A stretch of DNA of 64,000 nucleotides from contig PNAE01000010.1 of assembly GCA_003169895.1 (NCBI GenBank), positions 1-64,000 of the forward strand, in the 5' to 3' direction. A model generated the notes under the pieces. The model searched no databases. It saw only the letters and a program-made list of their open reading frames with translations, and was not told where the DNA came from. The stretch's first letter is position 1, and each line of letters begins with the position of its first letter. Both the position numbers and the translations under genes were made by a program. The stretch comes from Gemmatimonadota bacterium. GTDB lineage: Bacteria > Gemmatimonadota > Gemmatimonadetes > Gemmatimonadales > GWC2-71-9. This document shows, in pieces, positions 1 through 10,451 of the stretch.

Positions 1-393
<393 letters not shown>

Positions 394-469
394 TCCCATT
401 AGTTCCAAGGTTTTCGGTGCCTTCCCCGGCACAACATCCCTCCCTTCAGTTGTTAGCGAGCCAGATAAT

Positions 470-587
470 GGCTGGCGACCAGCGCGCGGGGGCCACACCC
501 GTTCCCATTCCGAACACGGCAGTTAAGCCCCGCAGCGCCGATGGTACTTCGATCGCGAGGTCGTGGGAGAGTAGGCCGTCGTCAGCC
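470..587 (+). rRNA. rrf: 5S ribosomal RNA
   Basis: A 5S rRNA gene of about 118 nt. The ends pair (GGCTGGCGAC with GTCGTCAGCC, one G-U), and the conserved CCGAACACGG loop region lies near 510-520. It sits about 75 nt after the 23S gene, so both belong to one rrn operon. Confidence 0.95.
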
Positions 588-597
588 ACCCATTACG

Positions 598-633
598 AAA
601 CCCGCCCAGCACTTCGGTGTTGGGCGGGTTTCG
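598..633 (+). terminator. rrn operon terminator
   Basis: A strong hairpin, AAACCCGCCCAGCAC-TTCG-GTGTTGGGCGGGTTT, starts 11 nt after 5S rRNA. It has a near-perfect stem, a UUCG tetraloop and a T run on the descending arm, so it is an intrinsic terminator for the rRNA operon. From here to the next gene at 868 nothing further is recognised. Confidence 0.87.
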
Positions 634-867
634 TGTATTCGCCACTCATCGCCATTCAGAGCATCTGCTGTGCATCACGCAACCGATTGTCAATCAATGA
701 CTTCTGATTTGTCATCTCACGTTCAATGCGAAGTGCGCCTCGGCTGGCCCACCGCCGCACTGAGTACCGCGCAATGACTCGCCCCAGCTACCCAGCTACA
801 GTTGGTGAAGTCTAGCGTTGACCCGTCCGGCCTGAGACCAGGTTTCCTCGAGGACTATCTTCATTGC

Positions 868-1740
868 ATGCCCCGCTTCGGTCGCATCGCCCTTGCCGGC
901 CGGCCGAACGCCGGGAAATCCTCTCTGCTCAACGCGATCCTCGGTACGCACCTGTCGCTGGTGAGTCCCAAGGCGCAGGCGACCCGCCTCCCGGTCAGCG
1001 GCATTCTGTCCGACGCGGACTCCCAGATCGTGTTCATCGACCTGCCCGGGTTGCTCGAGCCGGCCTACCTCCTGCAGACCCGCATGCGCCAGCTCGCCCT
1101 CGGCGGGCTGCGCACCGCCGACGTCGTCCTCTTCCTGCACCCAGCGCCCGAAGCTCCGGCACCGCCGTTGGCCCAGCTCATCCCCGACGCCCCACCGTTT
1201 ACCGCCGACGTGATCACCGTCTACACCAAGGGTGATCTCGTCACGGCTGGACGCCGTCAGGAACTCGAGGCAACCGGAGCTGTCACGTCGGTCACGAGCC
1301 AGCGCTCGATTGACGCCCTCGTCGTACGGCTCCGGGCTGGGCTGCGCCCCGGTGAGTTCCAGTTCCCGGCCGACGACCTCGCCACCCAGCCGATGAAGTT
1401 CTTCGTCACGGAATACCTCCGTGAAGCGGCGTTCGACGCCCTTGAGGACGAGTTGCCGTACGCGTTCATCGCCGAGGTCGATGAGTACCGCGAGGAACGC
1501 AAGCCGGTATACATTCGGGCGACATTGTACGTCGAACGCGAGTCACAGAAGGGAATCGTGATCGGACATCGAGGCGCCACGCTGCGCAAGATTGGCACCC
1601 ACGCCCGGGTCAGGCTCGAAGCGCTGCTGGGTGAGCAGGTCTATCTGGAGACCTGGGTCAAGGTGCTGCCCGGCTGGCGGCGTAGCGCGGCGGCCCTCGC
1701 CCGGTTTGGATTTCCGGTCACCGCTGACGAGGGCGACTGA
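868..1740 (+). CDS. era: GTPase Era
   Basis: Ribosome-assembly GTPase that binds the 3' end of 16S rRNA during 30S maturation. The protein is 290 aa from the ATG at 868; the frame is open further upstream from a TTG at 802, but the conserved start is [20 protein letters not shown]1 is GRPNAGKSS near residue 11. G3 is DLPG instead of the usual DTPG, and G4 is TKGD instead of NKxD; TKxD is also used by other TRAFAC GTPases. The C-terminal KH domain shows the GxxG motif in [13 protein letters not shown]. The stop overlaps the start of the next gene by one base, suggesting a common transcript. Confidence 0.93.
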   Translation: MPRFGRIALAGRPNAGKSSLLNAILGTHLSLVSPKAQATRLPVSGILSDADSQIVFIDLPGLLEPAYLLQTRMRQLALGGLRTADVVLFLHPAPEAPAPPLAQLIPDAPPFTADVITVYTKGDLVTAGRRQELEATGAVTSVTSQRSIDALVVRLRAGLRPGEFQFPADDLATQPMKFFVTEYLREAAFDALEDELPYAFIAEVDEYREERKPVYIRATLYVERESQKGIVIGHRGATLRKIGTHARVRLEALLGEQVYLETWVKVLPGWRRSAAALARFGFPVTADEGD

Positions 1741-1913
1741 TGCCAGTCTTGCCAGAGTTGCTTGAGATCCTGGTCTGTCCCAAGTGCAAGGGCGACCTCG
1801 AATACCGGACCGAGCCCGCCGAAGCGCTGGTGTGCCACGCGTGCCGCCTGGTCTACCTGGTCGAAGACGACATTCCCATCATGCTCATCGACGAAGCCAA
1901 GCCGCTCGACTGA
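1740..1913 (+). CDS. Trm112/YcaR-family small zinc-binding-type protein
   Basis: A 57-aa protein beginning [18 protein letters not shown], whose ATG shares its A with the TGA of era. The [12 protein letters not shown] start, the later C-x-x-C pair (CHAC) and the IPIML segment match the Trm112 family (UPF0434/YcaR in bacteria). In eukaryotes and archaea Trm112 activates methyltransferases; the bacterial role is less clear. The overlap with era indicates co-translation. Confidence 0.85.
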   Translation: MPVLPELLEILVCPKCKGDLEYRTEPAEALVCHACRLVYLVEDDIPIMLIDEAKPLD

Positions 1914-1924
1914 CCTCTCCGCCG

Positions 1925-3559
1925 ATGACCACTCTCGATCAGCTTCGTGCCGCCGCCGCCGAGGAAGCCGCCGCGCTCGGCTCCGGCTTTGTCGGCTCCG
2001 AACACCTGTTTCTCGCGTGGCTCGGCGCTGCGACCGGCCCCGCCCGCGAGGCGAGCGCCGCCGCCGGCCTTACCGCCGAGGCGTTCCGCTCGCTGCTCGG
2101 CGTGCGAAAGGATCCGGTCAAGCGCGGTGCCGGTACCGGCGACGGCGGCCTGTCGTCGCACGCTCAACGCGCGCTCACGTCGGCACAGGAGATCGCCCAG
2201 GCCGACGGGCGCGACGCCGCGACTGCTGACGATGTGTTGCTCGCCTTGATCCGCGAGCCGCGCGGTGCCATCGCGCGGGCGCTGACCGAGGCCACCCTCA
2301 AACCGAGTCAGTTGAAGGCGATGATTCGCCCGGGCCCGGCGAGGCCGAGCGCTGCCGCCCGGCGGAACGCACCGCCCGCAGCCCCCGCAGCCGAGCGCAT
2401 CACGCCGGCACGCCCGCGGCGCGACCCTGAAATCGACGACATCCCCGAAGCCCGTCCGCCGGCGCGGCCCCGGCTCACCCCGGCGCCAAAGCCCGTCCGG
2501 CCACCACGACCCCGCCGGAGATGGTCACTGCTGTGGGTCCTGTATGTTGCCGTGCCCGTGTCGGTGTGGCTTCACTCCACCGGCGGCAGTCCCTCCGCGC
2601 TGTTCGTCGCCGCGTGCTTCGCCATCGTCCCGCTTGCCGCGCTGATTGCGAACGCCACCGAACAGATCGCTGCACGGAGCGGCCCGATGCTGGGCGCGCT
2701 GCTCAACGCGACATTCGGCAACGCCACTGAGGTGATCGTCGCGATCGCCGCGCTCAACGCCGGGTACATCGAACTCGTCAAGGCAACGCTCACCGGATCG
2801 ATCCTCAGCAACCTGCTGCTGATTCTGGGCCTCGCACTCTTCACGGGCGGGCTGCGCCAGCACACGCTCAAGTTCAGCAGGACGGCGGCGGGGATGAGTG
2901 CGGCGATGCTGGCGCTTGCGGTCGCGGGGCTGATGTTGCCGTCGCTGCTCAACGGCACGCCCGGCGCGCACAGCGTCTATGAACTCTCGCAGATTGTCGC
3001 CGGGGTCCTGGCGGTCACCTATGTCGGTTCGCTGGTCTTCACCATGCGCACGCACAAGCGCCTCTTCGCGGGCGGCGACCATGCCACCGTCGACGGCAAG
3101 CCGTGGCCGCTGGTCGGGGCGATCGTCGCCTTGGGCCTGGCCGCAGCCGTCGTAGCTGTCGAATCCGGATTTCTCGTCGACACTATTGGATCAGCGACGC
3201 AGTCGCTGCACTTGTCCCATGTGTTCCTTGGCCTGATCGTGATCCCGATCGTGGGAAATGCAGCGGAACATGTCAGCGCGATTGTGGCCGCACGGAAGGG
3301 AAGAACGGAACTTGCTGTCCAGATTGCAGTGGGATCGGCCACGCAAGTCGCCTTGCTGGTCGCACCGCTGCTCGTGCTCGCCGGCGTGGCGATGGGACAG
3401 GACGTGACCCTGGTCTTCCCGCCGTTCCAGGTGGCCGCGCTCGGGATCGCGGTGATCGTTTCCGCCGTGGTGACGCTGGACGGCGAGTCCCATTGGCTCG
3501 AAGGCGCGCAGTTGCTGGCGCTGTACGCCATGATCGCCGCGGCCGCCTGGTTCATTTGA
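1925..3559 (+). CDS. ClpN-domain / calcium-proton antiporter fusion
   Basis: A 544-aa protein that appears to fuse two unrelated modules. Residues 1-140 resemble the Clp N-terminal (Clp_N) double repeat, with an FVGSEHLFLAWL segment like the second repeat of the ClpC encoded at 11521. A Pro/Ala/Arg-rich linker follows (about 140-198). Residues 200-544 are a multi-helix CAX-type Ca2+/H+ exchanger with both signature motifs, GNATEV near 264 and GNAAEH near 443. There is no stop or credible internal start between the parts. CAX proteins export cytosolic Ca2+ in exchange for protons; the Clp_N part would be cytosolic and could bind a partner, which is inference. The start is the ATG at 1925, 11 nt after the previous stop. 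Confidence 0.85.
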   Translation: MTTLDQLRAAAAEEAAALGSGFVGSEHLFLAWLGAATGPAREASAAAGLTAEAFRSLLGVRKDPVKRGAGTGDGGLSSHAQRALTSAQEIAQADGRDAATADDVLLALIREPRGAIARALTEATLKPSQLKAMIRPGPARPSAAARRNAPPAAPAAERITPARPRRDPEIDDIPEARPPARPRLTPAPKPVRPPRPRRRWSLLWVLYVAVPVSVWLHSTGGSPSALFVAACFAIVPLAALIANATEQIAARSGPMLGALLNATFGNATEVIVAIAALNAGYIELVKATLTGSILSNLLLILGLALFTGGLRQHTLKFSRTAAGMSAAMLALAVAGLMLPSLLNGTPGAHSVYELSQIVAGVLAVTYVGSLVFTMRTHKRLFAGGDHATVDGKPWPLVGAIVALGLAAAVVAVESGFLVDTIGSATQSLHLSHVFLGLIVIPIVGNAAEHVSAIVAARKGRTELAVQIAVGSATQVALLVAPLLVLAGVAMGQDVTLVFPPFQVAALGIAVIVSAVVTLDGESHWLEGAQLLALYAMIAAAAWFI

Positions 3560-3616
3560 CCGCCACCCTCGGCGCGCCTACGTTGCGATTCTCGATCTTC
3601 CGCCCGGAGTAACGGT

Positions 3617-4606
3617 GTGCCTCATCAGCGACGCATCATCCTGTATTGCGGCGCCGCTGACCGGCCGCCTCCCGGGCTGATCAGTCGGTGGGCCGAGTCC
3701 CGCAACCTGGGGCTGGAGGTCCACCCCGATCCCGAAGAAGTCGCGACCCTGGTGCTGCGGGGACGGGGGGCGCTTGTCTTCATGGACGAGCGCTCCCGTC
3801 ACCGCGATGGCGTGGCGCTGGTAGGGCGGCTCAAGGCCGACCCCTCCACTGCGATCGTGCCGGTGACGATCCTCACGGACAGGCACGACGCGGCCGCGAT
3901 CGTCGAATGGTACGAAGCCGGTGCCGACGAGGTGCTTTCACCGCTCGTCGACCCGGCCGAGCAACGGGCTCGGCTCGACGCGCTGATCGTGCGAACCGAG
4001 CGGGACGTCGCGGTTCATCCTTCGACGCGGCTTCCCGGCACCAATGAGATCGAACGGGAGATTCGGCGCCGGCTCGACGGCGGCGTGGCGTTCGCGGTCT
4101 GCTACGCCGACCTCGATCACTTCAAGGAGTTCAACGATCGGTACAGCTATTACGACGGCGATCGGGTCATTTACATATTGTCGCGTGTGCTGCACGACGT
4201 CGTGCGCGGGCTGCTGGGGTCGGAGGGATTCGTGGGGCACATCGGCGGCGATGACTTCATCTTCATCACATCGCTGAGCGATTTCGCCCCGGTCTGCACT
4301 GAAATACTGTCGGTGTTCGACGAACTCATCCCGCTCCAGTATAGCGAGCAGGACCGGCGGGCAGGGTATTTTTTCGGGAAGGACCGGCGTGGCCAGTTGC
4401 ACCGGGTGCCATTGATGACGCTGTCCATCGGCGTGGTGACGAATCAGCATCATCGATTCACCCATCCGGCGCAGGTGAGTGAGCTGGCAACCGAGATGAA
4501 GAGTTACGCCAAGACATTGCCGGGCTCCGTTTTCGTGGTCGACCGCCGCCGCGGCGACATGGAGATTCGCAGCGGGCCCGGCGGGCGCGACGCCCGCACC
4601 GCGTGA
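3617..4606 (+). CDS. GGDEF-domain protein with receiver-like N-terminus
   Basis: A 329-aa soluble protein with a GTG start. Residues 1-125 look like a degenerate response-regulator receiver (alternating beta-alpha, a LTDRHD strand end, EAGADEVLSPL like the last helix). Residues 145-310 are a GGDEF domain with the signature GGDDF (within HIGGDDFIFI) and an upstream DLDHFKEFND metal/substrate loop, compatible with diguanylate cyclase activity making c-di-GMP. No RxxD inhibitory site is visible just before GGDDF. It lies 8 nt before the zinc-ribbon gene, so the two are probably co-transcribed. Confidence 0.85.
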   Translation: MPHQRRIILYCGAADRPPPGLISRWAESRNLGLEVHPDPEEVATLVLRGRGALVFMDERSRHRDGVALVGRLKADPSTAIVPVTILTDRHDAAAIVEWYEAGADEVLSPLVDPAEQRARLDALIVRTERDVAVHPSTRLPGTNEIEREIRRRLDGGVAFAVCYADLDHFKEFNDRYSYYDGDRVIYILSRVLHDVVRGLLGSEGFVGHIGGDDFIFITSLSDFAPVCTEILSVFDELIPLQYSEQDRRAGYFFGKDRRGQLHRVPLMTLSIGVVTNQHHRFTHPAQVSELATEMKSYAKTLPGSVFVVDRRRGDMEIRSGPGGRDARTA

Positions 4607-4613
4607 GGGGAAG

Positions 4614-5276
4614 ATGAACGTTACCTGTCCGCAATGCTCCACCGTGTTCCGGGTCGATCCCGCGAAGGTCCCCGAGCAGGGCGTACGCGCCCGATGCTCG
4701 GTGTGCAGCGGATTGATCGCGGTACGGCGGCCACCAGTTGCCGTGCCGGCCGTCGCGCCGTTTTCGGTCGCTCCGTCGGTCGAAGCCCCGATCGTCCGCA
4801 GCACGCCGCACCCGCCGCCAGTCGCGCCACCGCCGGCGCCGGCGCCGGCGCGAGTGACGCCAGAGCCGCCGCCACGGCCACCCGAGCAGCCAGTGCGGCC
4901 GCCGGCAGCCACCGTGGCTCCGGTACTACCGGCTCTGCATCCGGAGCCTCGGGCGCCAGCGGCCGAGCCGCTTGGCGCACCGCCGCCGGTCACGCCGGCG
5001 CCGGCCCGCTTCAACAACCCATTCCTCCAGCAGGACCCATCTACCCGGGCGCGGCGGCTCGCCAGGGCACTGGTGTCGGATCTGGTTGTCTACTACCCGG
5101 AGAAACGACGCCGCGGCCTGGCCGAAGGCAACCTCAAGGAGTTGTTCGGCGAAGAGATCCGCAAGAGCTGGGAGGAGTACACCGAACAGGTCGGCGAGGA
5201 GATCGCTTCGAACACGCCCTACTTCACGGAGGCGCTCAACGAGATCCTCGCCGAAGGGAGATCGTTGTTCGGCTGA
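4614..5276 (+). CDS. Zinc-ribbon (MJ0042-type) domain protein
   Basis: A 220-aa protein. The N-terminus MNVTCPQCSTVFRVDP with the later CSVCSG gives two CxxC pairs typical of MJ0042/zinc_ribbon_5 domains. Residues 40-140 are a low-complexity Pro/Ala linker. The C-terminal 75 residues (ARRLARALVSDLVVYYPEKR onwards) form a conserved-looking helical domain rich in Glu and Arg. No transmembrane segment is seen. The function is unknown; the architecture suggests a regulatory or scaffold protein. The start ATG is preceded by GAGGGGAAG. Confidence 0.75.
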   Translation: MNVTCPQCSTVFRVDPAKVPEQGVRARCSVCSGLIAVRRPPVAVPAVAPFSVAPSVEAPIVRSTPHPPPVAPPPAPAPARVTPEPPPRPPEQPVRPPAATVAPVLPALHPEPRAPAAEPLGAPPPVTPAPARFNNPFLQQDPSTRARRLARALVSDLVVYYPEKRRRGLAEGNLKELFGEEIRKSWEEYTEQVGEEIASNTPYFTEALNEILAEGRSLFG

Positions 5277-5330
5277 GGGTCGGCAGGACGCGGTCGTGGC
5301 TATCTTTCCCGTCCTCCCAAGGACGGACTC

Positions 5331-6435
5331 ATGACAGATCTGGCCGACCGCGTCACCGAACTGAAGCAGCGCGTCTCCGAACTCCGAGACTTTCTTTGAC
5401 CTGGATCGCAAGCTAGGGCGGCTCCGGGATCTCGAGGCACGGCAGGCGGAGGCGGCATTCTGGGCCGACGGCCCGCGAGCCCGCGAGCAGGTCGAGGAAA
5501 TCCGGACGCTCAAAGGATGGATCACTCCCTACCAGCAGCTGGTGAATCGACTCGAAGATGCCGGCGGCCTGGTCGAGCTGCTGCGCGCGGAGCCGGACGA
5601 GGCCCTGACGGCGGAACTCGACTCCGAGCTGGCTCGGGCCAACGAGTCGCTGGAGGCCTTTGAGCTGCAGACGATGCTGCAGGGACCCGACGACGGTCGT
5701 GGCGCGATCCTGACGATCCACCCTGGTGCCGGCGGCACTGAGTCACAGGACTGGGCCGACATGCTGATGCGCATGTACGTCCGGTGGGCGGAGCGGAAAG
5801 GGTTCACCGTCTCGATCCTCGACCTGATGCCAGGGGAAGAGGCGGGGATCAAGTCCGTATCGATCGAGATCAAGGGACAGTATGCCTACGGCTTTCTCAA
5901 GGCCGAAAAGGGCGTGCACCGGCTGGTGCGCATCTCGCCCTTCGACAGCCAGGCGCGGCGCCACACATCGTTCGCGTCGGTCTTCGTCTATCCCGATATC
6001 GATGACACGATCGAGATCGACCTCCGCGAGGAAGACATCAAGATGGACGTGTTCCGGGCCTCCGGCGCCGGCGGCCAGCACGTCAACAAGACGTCGTCCG
6101 CCGTGCGTTTGACCCACGTGCCGACGGGCCTCGTTGTCTCGTGCCAGCAGGAGCGGAGCCAGTTCAAGAATCGGGACGTCGCCATGAAGATGCTGCGAGC
6201 CGCGATGTATCAACGGAAGCTCGAGGAGCAGGAAGCGGCGAAGGCCCTGGTCGAGGCGACCAAGACCGATAACTCGTGGGGCAATCAGATCCGGTCCTAC
6301 GTGTTTCAACCCTATACCATGGTCAATGACCATCGTACCGAACTCAAGGTCACCGATGTGCAACGCGTCATGGACGGCGACCTGGATGGGTTCATGGAAG
6401 CGTATCTGAAGCGATTCGGCGCGAAGGCCGCGTGA
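5331..6435 (+). CDS. prfB: Peptide chain release factor 2 (programmed +1 frameshift)
   Basis: RF2 recognises UAA and UGA and hydrolyses peptidyl-tRNA. The first 22 codons (5331-5396) end at an in-frame TGA (5397-5399) inside CTT-TGA-C. Translation must shift +1 so that GAC at 5398 follows CTT, giving a 367-aa product. The SPF anticodon-like tripeptide (RISPFDSQ) and the catalytic GGQ (SGAGGQHVNK) are both present in the second frame. The stop overlaps the GTG start of lysS by 4 nt. Confidence 0.96.
5394..5400 (+). promoter_or_regulatory. prfB autoregulatory frameshift site
   Basis: CTTTGAC, the classical RF2 slip site: CUU in the P site slips onto UUU when the poor-context UGA C is read slowly, so low RF2 raises its own synthesis. 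Only a weak GAG, five bases before CTT, could act as the Shine-Dalgarno stimulator that is strong in E. coli. Confidence 0.93.
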
Positions 6436-7979
6436 CCGATCCCGGCGAGCGGACCTACGTCGAGGAGGCCCGGCGCGACAAGCGTGCCCGGCTTGAAGCG
6501 ATCGCCATCACTCCGTTCGCATACCGCTATGCGCGGACGCATCTCGCGGCCGAGGCGCTGCTCGCTTGGGACGATGCACTGGGTGATCACGGACCAACGG
6601 TCAGCGTTGCCGGGCGACTTGCCGCGCTCCGCAGCCAGGGCAAGACCGTGTTCGCGCACCTCGAGGACGTGTCCGGTCGGATCCAGCTCTACTTCAAGCG
6701 CGACGTGCTGGCCGCGGCCTGGTCCCTCGTTGAACTGCTGGACCTCGACGACCACGTCGGGGTGAGCGGCCGGCTGTTCCGGACGCGGGCCGGTGAGGTG
6801 ACGATCTGGGTCGAGCGCGTCGAGCTGCTCACCAAATCGCTGCGCCCGCTGCCGCGGGGCAAGACGGAAACGCTGCCGGACGGGCGCACCGTGCTGCACG
6901 GTGGTCTCACCGATCCCGAACTGCGCTACCGGCAGCGCTATGCCGACTTTGCGGTGCATCCGGAGCTGCGTCAGATCTTCCGGATTCGTGCCAGGGTCAT
7001 CGCCTTTGCGCGCCGGTTTCTCGACGATCGCGGCTTCCTCGAGGTCGAGACGCCCGTCCTCCAGCCGCTCTACGGCGGCGCGGCCGCCCGGCCATTCACC
7101 ACGCGTCACCGGGCGCTCGACATGCCGCTGTACCTGCGGATCGCCGACGAGCTGTATCTCAAGCGGCTGATCGTCGGTGGGTTCGAGCGGGTGTACGAAA
7201 TTGGCCATGATTTTCGCAACGAGGGCATGGATCGCACGCACAATCCCGAGTTCACCATGCTGGAGTGGTATCAGGCGTACGCCGACTACATCGACGTCCT
7301 GGAAATGGTGCAGGAGCTGCTGAGCGGCATGGTGCAGGAGTGCCTTGGCGGGCTGCAGCACGAACGCCACGGCGTCCGGCTTGACTTCACGCCGCCGTAT
7401 CGGCGGGTGTCGTTCGTGGCTGGCATTCGCGAGGTGTGCGGGCTGGACGTTCTCACGGCGAGCGAGGATGTTCTCCGGAGCTTCCTGACCGGGCGAGGCG
7501 AGCCACCGGACGCCGTGCGCGCGCTGTCCGGTGGGCGGTTGCTCGACGAGGTCTTCAAGCACTCGCTCGAGCCAACGCTGGTGCAGCCGACCTTCGTGCT
7601 CGATTATCCCAAGGCGCTGTCGCCGCTGGCCAAGCCGCACCGCGACGACGCCCGGCTCACGGAGCGCTTCGAGTTGTTTGTCAACGGGACCGAGCTGGCG
7701 AACGCCTTCAGCGAGCTGAACGATCCCGACGATCAGCGGGCGCGCTTCGAGGACCAGGTCCGCCAGCGTGACGCCGGTGATGAAGAGGCCCATCAGCTCG
7801 ACGCCGACTACGTGCGGGCGCTCGAGTATGGCATGCCGCCCACCGGCGGCGTCGGGATCGGTGTCGACCGGCTGGTCATGCTGCTCACCGATCAGTCGTC
7901 GATCCGCGACGTGATCCTCTTTCCGGCCATGCGCCCGGAAGGCGACCGCCACCGCGCGACGGCCGCCGACGAGGGGTGA
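6432..7979 (+). CDS. lysS: Lysyl-tRNA synthetase, class II
   Basis: A 515-aa enzyme charging tRNA-Lys with lysine. An N-terminal OB-fold anticodon-binding domain (about residues 55-150) precedes a class II core with motif 2 ([19 protein letters not shown]) and motif 3 ([14 protein letters not shown]) followed by the usual [12 protein letters not shown] end. The length matches bacterial LysS. The GTG start lies inside the prfB stop region, and the TGA stop shares its A with the ATG of the next gene, so prfB-lysS-lolC are translationally coupled. Confidence 0.95.
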   Translation: MTDPGERTYVEEARRDKRARLEAIAITPFAYRYARTHLAAEALLAWDDALGDHGPTVSVAGRLAALRSQGKTVFAHLEDVSGRIQLYFKRDVLAAAWSLVELLDLDDHVGVSGRLFRTRAGEVTIWVERVELLTKSLRPLPRGKTETLPDGRTVLHGGLTDPELRYRQRYADFAVHPELRQIFRIRARVIAFARRFLDDRGFLEVETPVLQPLYGGAAARPFTTRHRALDMPLYLRIADELYLKRLIVGGFERVYEIGHDFRNEGMDRTHNPEFTMLEWYQAYADYIDVLEMVQELLSGMVQECLGGLQHERHGVRLDFTPPYRRVSFVAGIREVCGLDVLTASEDVLRSFLTGRGEPPDAVRALSGGRLLDEVFKHSLEPTLVQPTFVLDYPKALSPLAKPHRDDARLTERFELFVNGTELANAFSELNDPDDQRARFEDQVRQRDAGDEEAHQLDADYVRALEYGMPPTGGVGIGVDRLVMLLTDQSSIRDVILFPAMRPEGDRHRATAADEG

Positions 7980-9240
7980 TGAGTCGCTGGTGGCCCACCG
8001 CGCTTGAGCGGCGCATCGCCCTTCGCTACCTGCGCGGCCAGCGCGGCACGCGCAACGCATCACTCCAGACCGTGATCGCCATCGGCAGCATCACGCTCGG
8101 CGTGAGTGCCCTGGTGGTGGTGCTGGGCGTCATGAACGGCTTGCGCAACGACCTGCGCGACCGGATCCTCACCGCCTCGCCACACATGCGGGTGCTGAGT
8201 TATGGCCCCAACCTCCGCATCGACGACTGGCGCAGGCAGCTCAAGCTGATCGAGAAGGATCCCGAGGTGGTCGCCGCGGCCCCGGAAGTCGCGTCGCAGT
8301 CGCTGGTGCAGAACTCCGCGGGGTATCCCGAAGGGGTGTTCGTTTCGGGCCTCGAACCGGGTGCTGGAACCAACGTGGTCGTTCACCTGGACAGCGCGAT
8401 CAAGCAGGGCGATCTGCGCTTCAAACCGAAACTGGCCGACGTGGACGGGGCGGTGGTCATCGGCTCGCGACTGGCGGAGCACCTGTCCGCGTACCCGGGC
8501 GACGTGATCTACATGTACGCGCCGACCGCGGCCCGCGTGAGTCGCATCACCGGCACGTTGAATCCGCCGCGCCGCTGGGCGATGGAGGTTACCGGCATCT
8601 TCGAGACCGGGATGTATATCTACGACAACCAGTACGTCATGATGAGTCTCGAAACGGCGCAGCACTTCGCCGGGCTGGATACGGCGGTCTCCGCAATCGC
8701 CGTGCGCCTCAAGGACAGCTGGCGGGTGCGCCCGGTCGCCGAGCGACTGCAGGCGGCGCTCGGCTATCCGTACTTTACCGAGACCTGGCAGTCCAAGAAC
8801 ACCACGTTGTTTTCCGCGCTCCAGCTCGAAAAGCTGGCAATGGCTGTGGTCATTTTCTTCATCATGATTGTCGCCGCGTTCAACATCGTCGGCACGCTCA
8901 CGATGGTCGTGGCGTTCAAGACCCGGGAGATCGGTATCCTGCAGGCAATGGGGCTGCCGGCCCGCGGCGTGGCGCGGGTCTTTCTCGCCCAGGGCGCCGT
9001 GGTCGGCCTGCTGGGAACGGGGATTGGGCTCGGGCTCGGCCTGGTGATCGCCTCGGTGGTGGACAAGCGCATCCACATCAATCCCGAGATCTATTTCATC
9101 GACCGGCTGCCGGTACACGTGGAGGCACTGGATGTGCTCATCGTGGCGGTGGCGAGTGTCGCCGTCGCAGTGCTCGCCACGATCCCGTCGTCGCGCCGCG
9201 CCTCCCGGCTCGTGCCGGTCGACGCAATTCGGGCCGAGTG

Positions 9241-9241
<1 letters not shown>
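7979..9241 (+). CDS. Lipoprotein-releasing ABC transporter permease LolC/LolE
   Basis: A 420-aa inner-membrane permease with the LolC/E layout: one N-terminal membrane helix after the RRIALRYLRGQRG segment, a large periplasmic domain (about 50-270) and three C-terminal helices in the FtsX-like domain, starting near MAVVIFFIMIVAAFNIVGT. It works with the ATPase encoded next to it to release lipoproteins from the inner membrane towards LolA. Only one permease gene is present, so it may act as a homodimer. Starts are possible at GTG 7976 or ATG 7979; ATG is chosen. Confidence 0.88.
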
Positions 9242-9935
<694 letters not shown>

Positions 9936-9939
<4 letters not shown>

Positions 9940-10451
9940 ACGAGTGCCAGTCATGCCACGAGCGCGAGGCGGTCGTGCAGCTCACCCAGATTGTGGGCGA
10001 TGAGGTCACCACCCTCCATCTCTGCACCAAGTGTGCTGCCGAGCGCGGCATCGACACCGAAGCCGGCGTCGCAGAGACACCGCTGGGGGCGTTTCTGGCC
10101 GCAATGGGGAAGGGCGGGGCGCCCATCGCAGCGGCTGCGGCCGCCGGCGGGACCTGCCCCATGTGCGGCGCCACGCTGTACGACTTCCGTGCGTCGGGCC
10201 GGGTCGGCTGTGCACAGTGCTGGGTCACGTTCGAGCGACCGCTACGCGACCTGCTCCGGCGCCTGCACGGAGCGACCCGCCACACCGGCAAGCCGTACCG
10301 GCCGGTCGATCCCGGCGGGCTTTCCGCGTCCGAGTCGCGGTTGCGGTCGCAGGCCGGCCTGCGGGACGAGCTCCGGATCGCGATCGAAGCCGAGCAGTTC
10401 GAGCGCGCCGCAGAACTTCGCGACCAGCTGCGCGTACTAGAGACATCATGA
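9936..10451 (+). CDS. mcsA: McsA-like activator of protein-arginine kinase
   Basis: A 171-aa protein with two zinc-finger-like pairs at the N-terminus (CQSC...CTKC), a second set in the middle (CPMC...CAQC) and a C-terminal UVR motif (EAEQFERAAELRDQLRVLE). This is the McsA architecture; in Bacillus McsA activates the arginine kinase McsB. The ATGA overlap with mcsB and the following clpC reproduce the Firmicutes order, but no ctsR precedes it. Confidence 0.9.

Noticed and set aside
1072-1220. Possible loss of Era function because G3 and G4 differ from consensus
   Set aside because: DLPG and TKGD keep the key Asp and Gly residues and occur in active GTPases, and the KH domain is intact.
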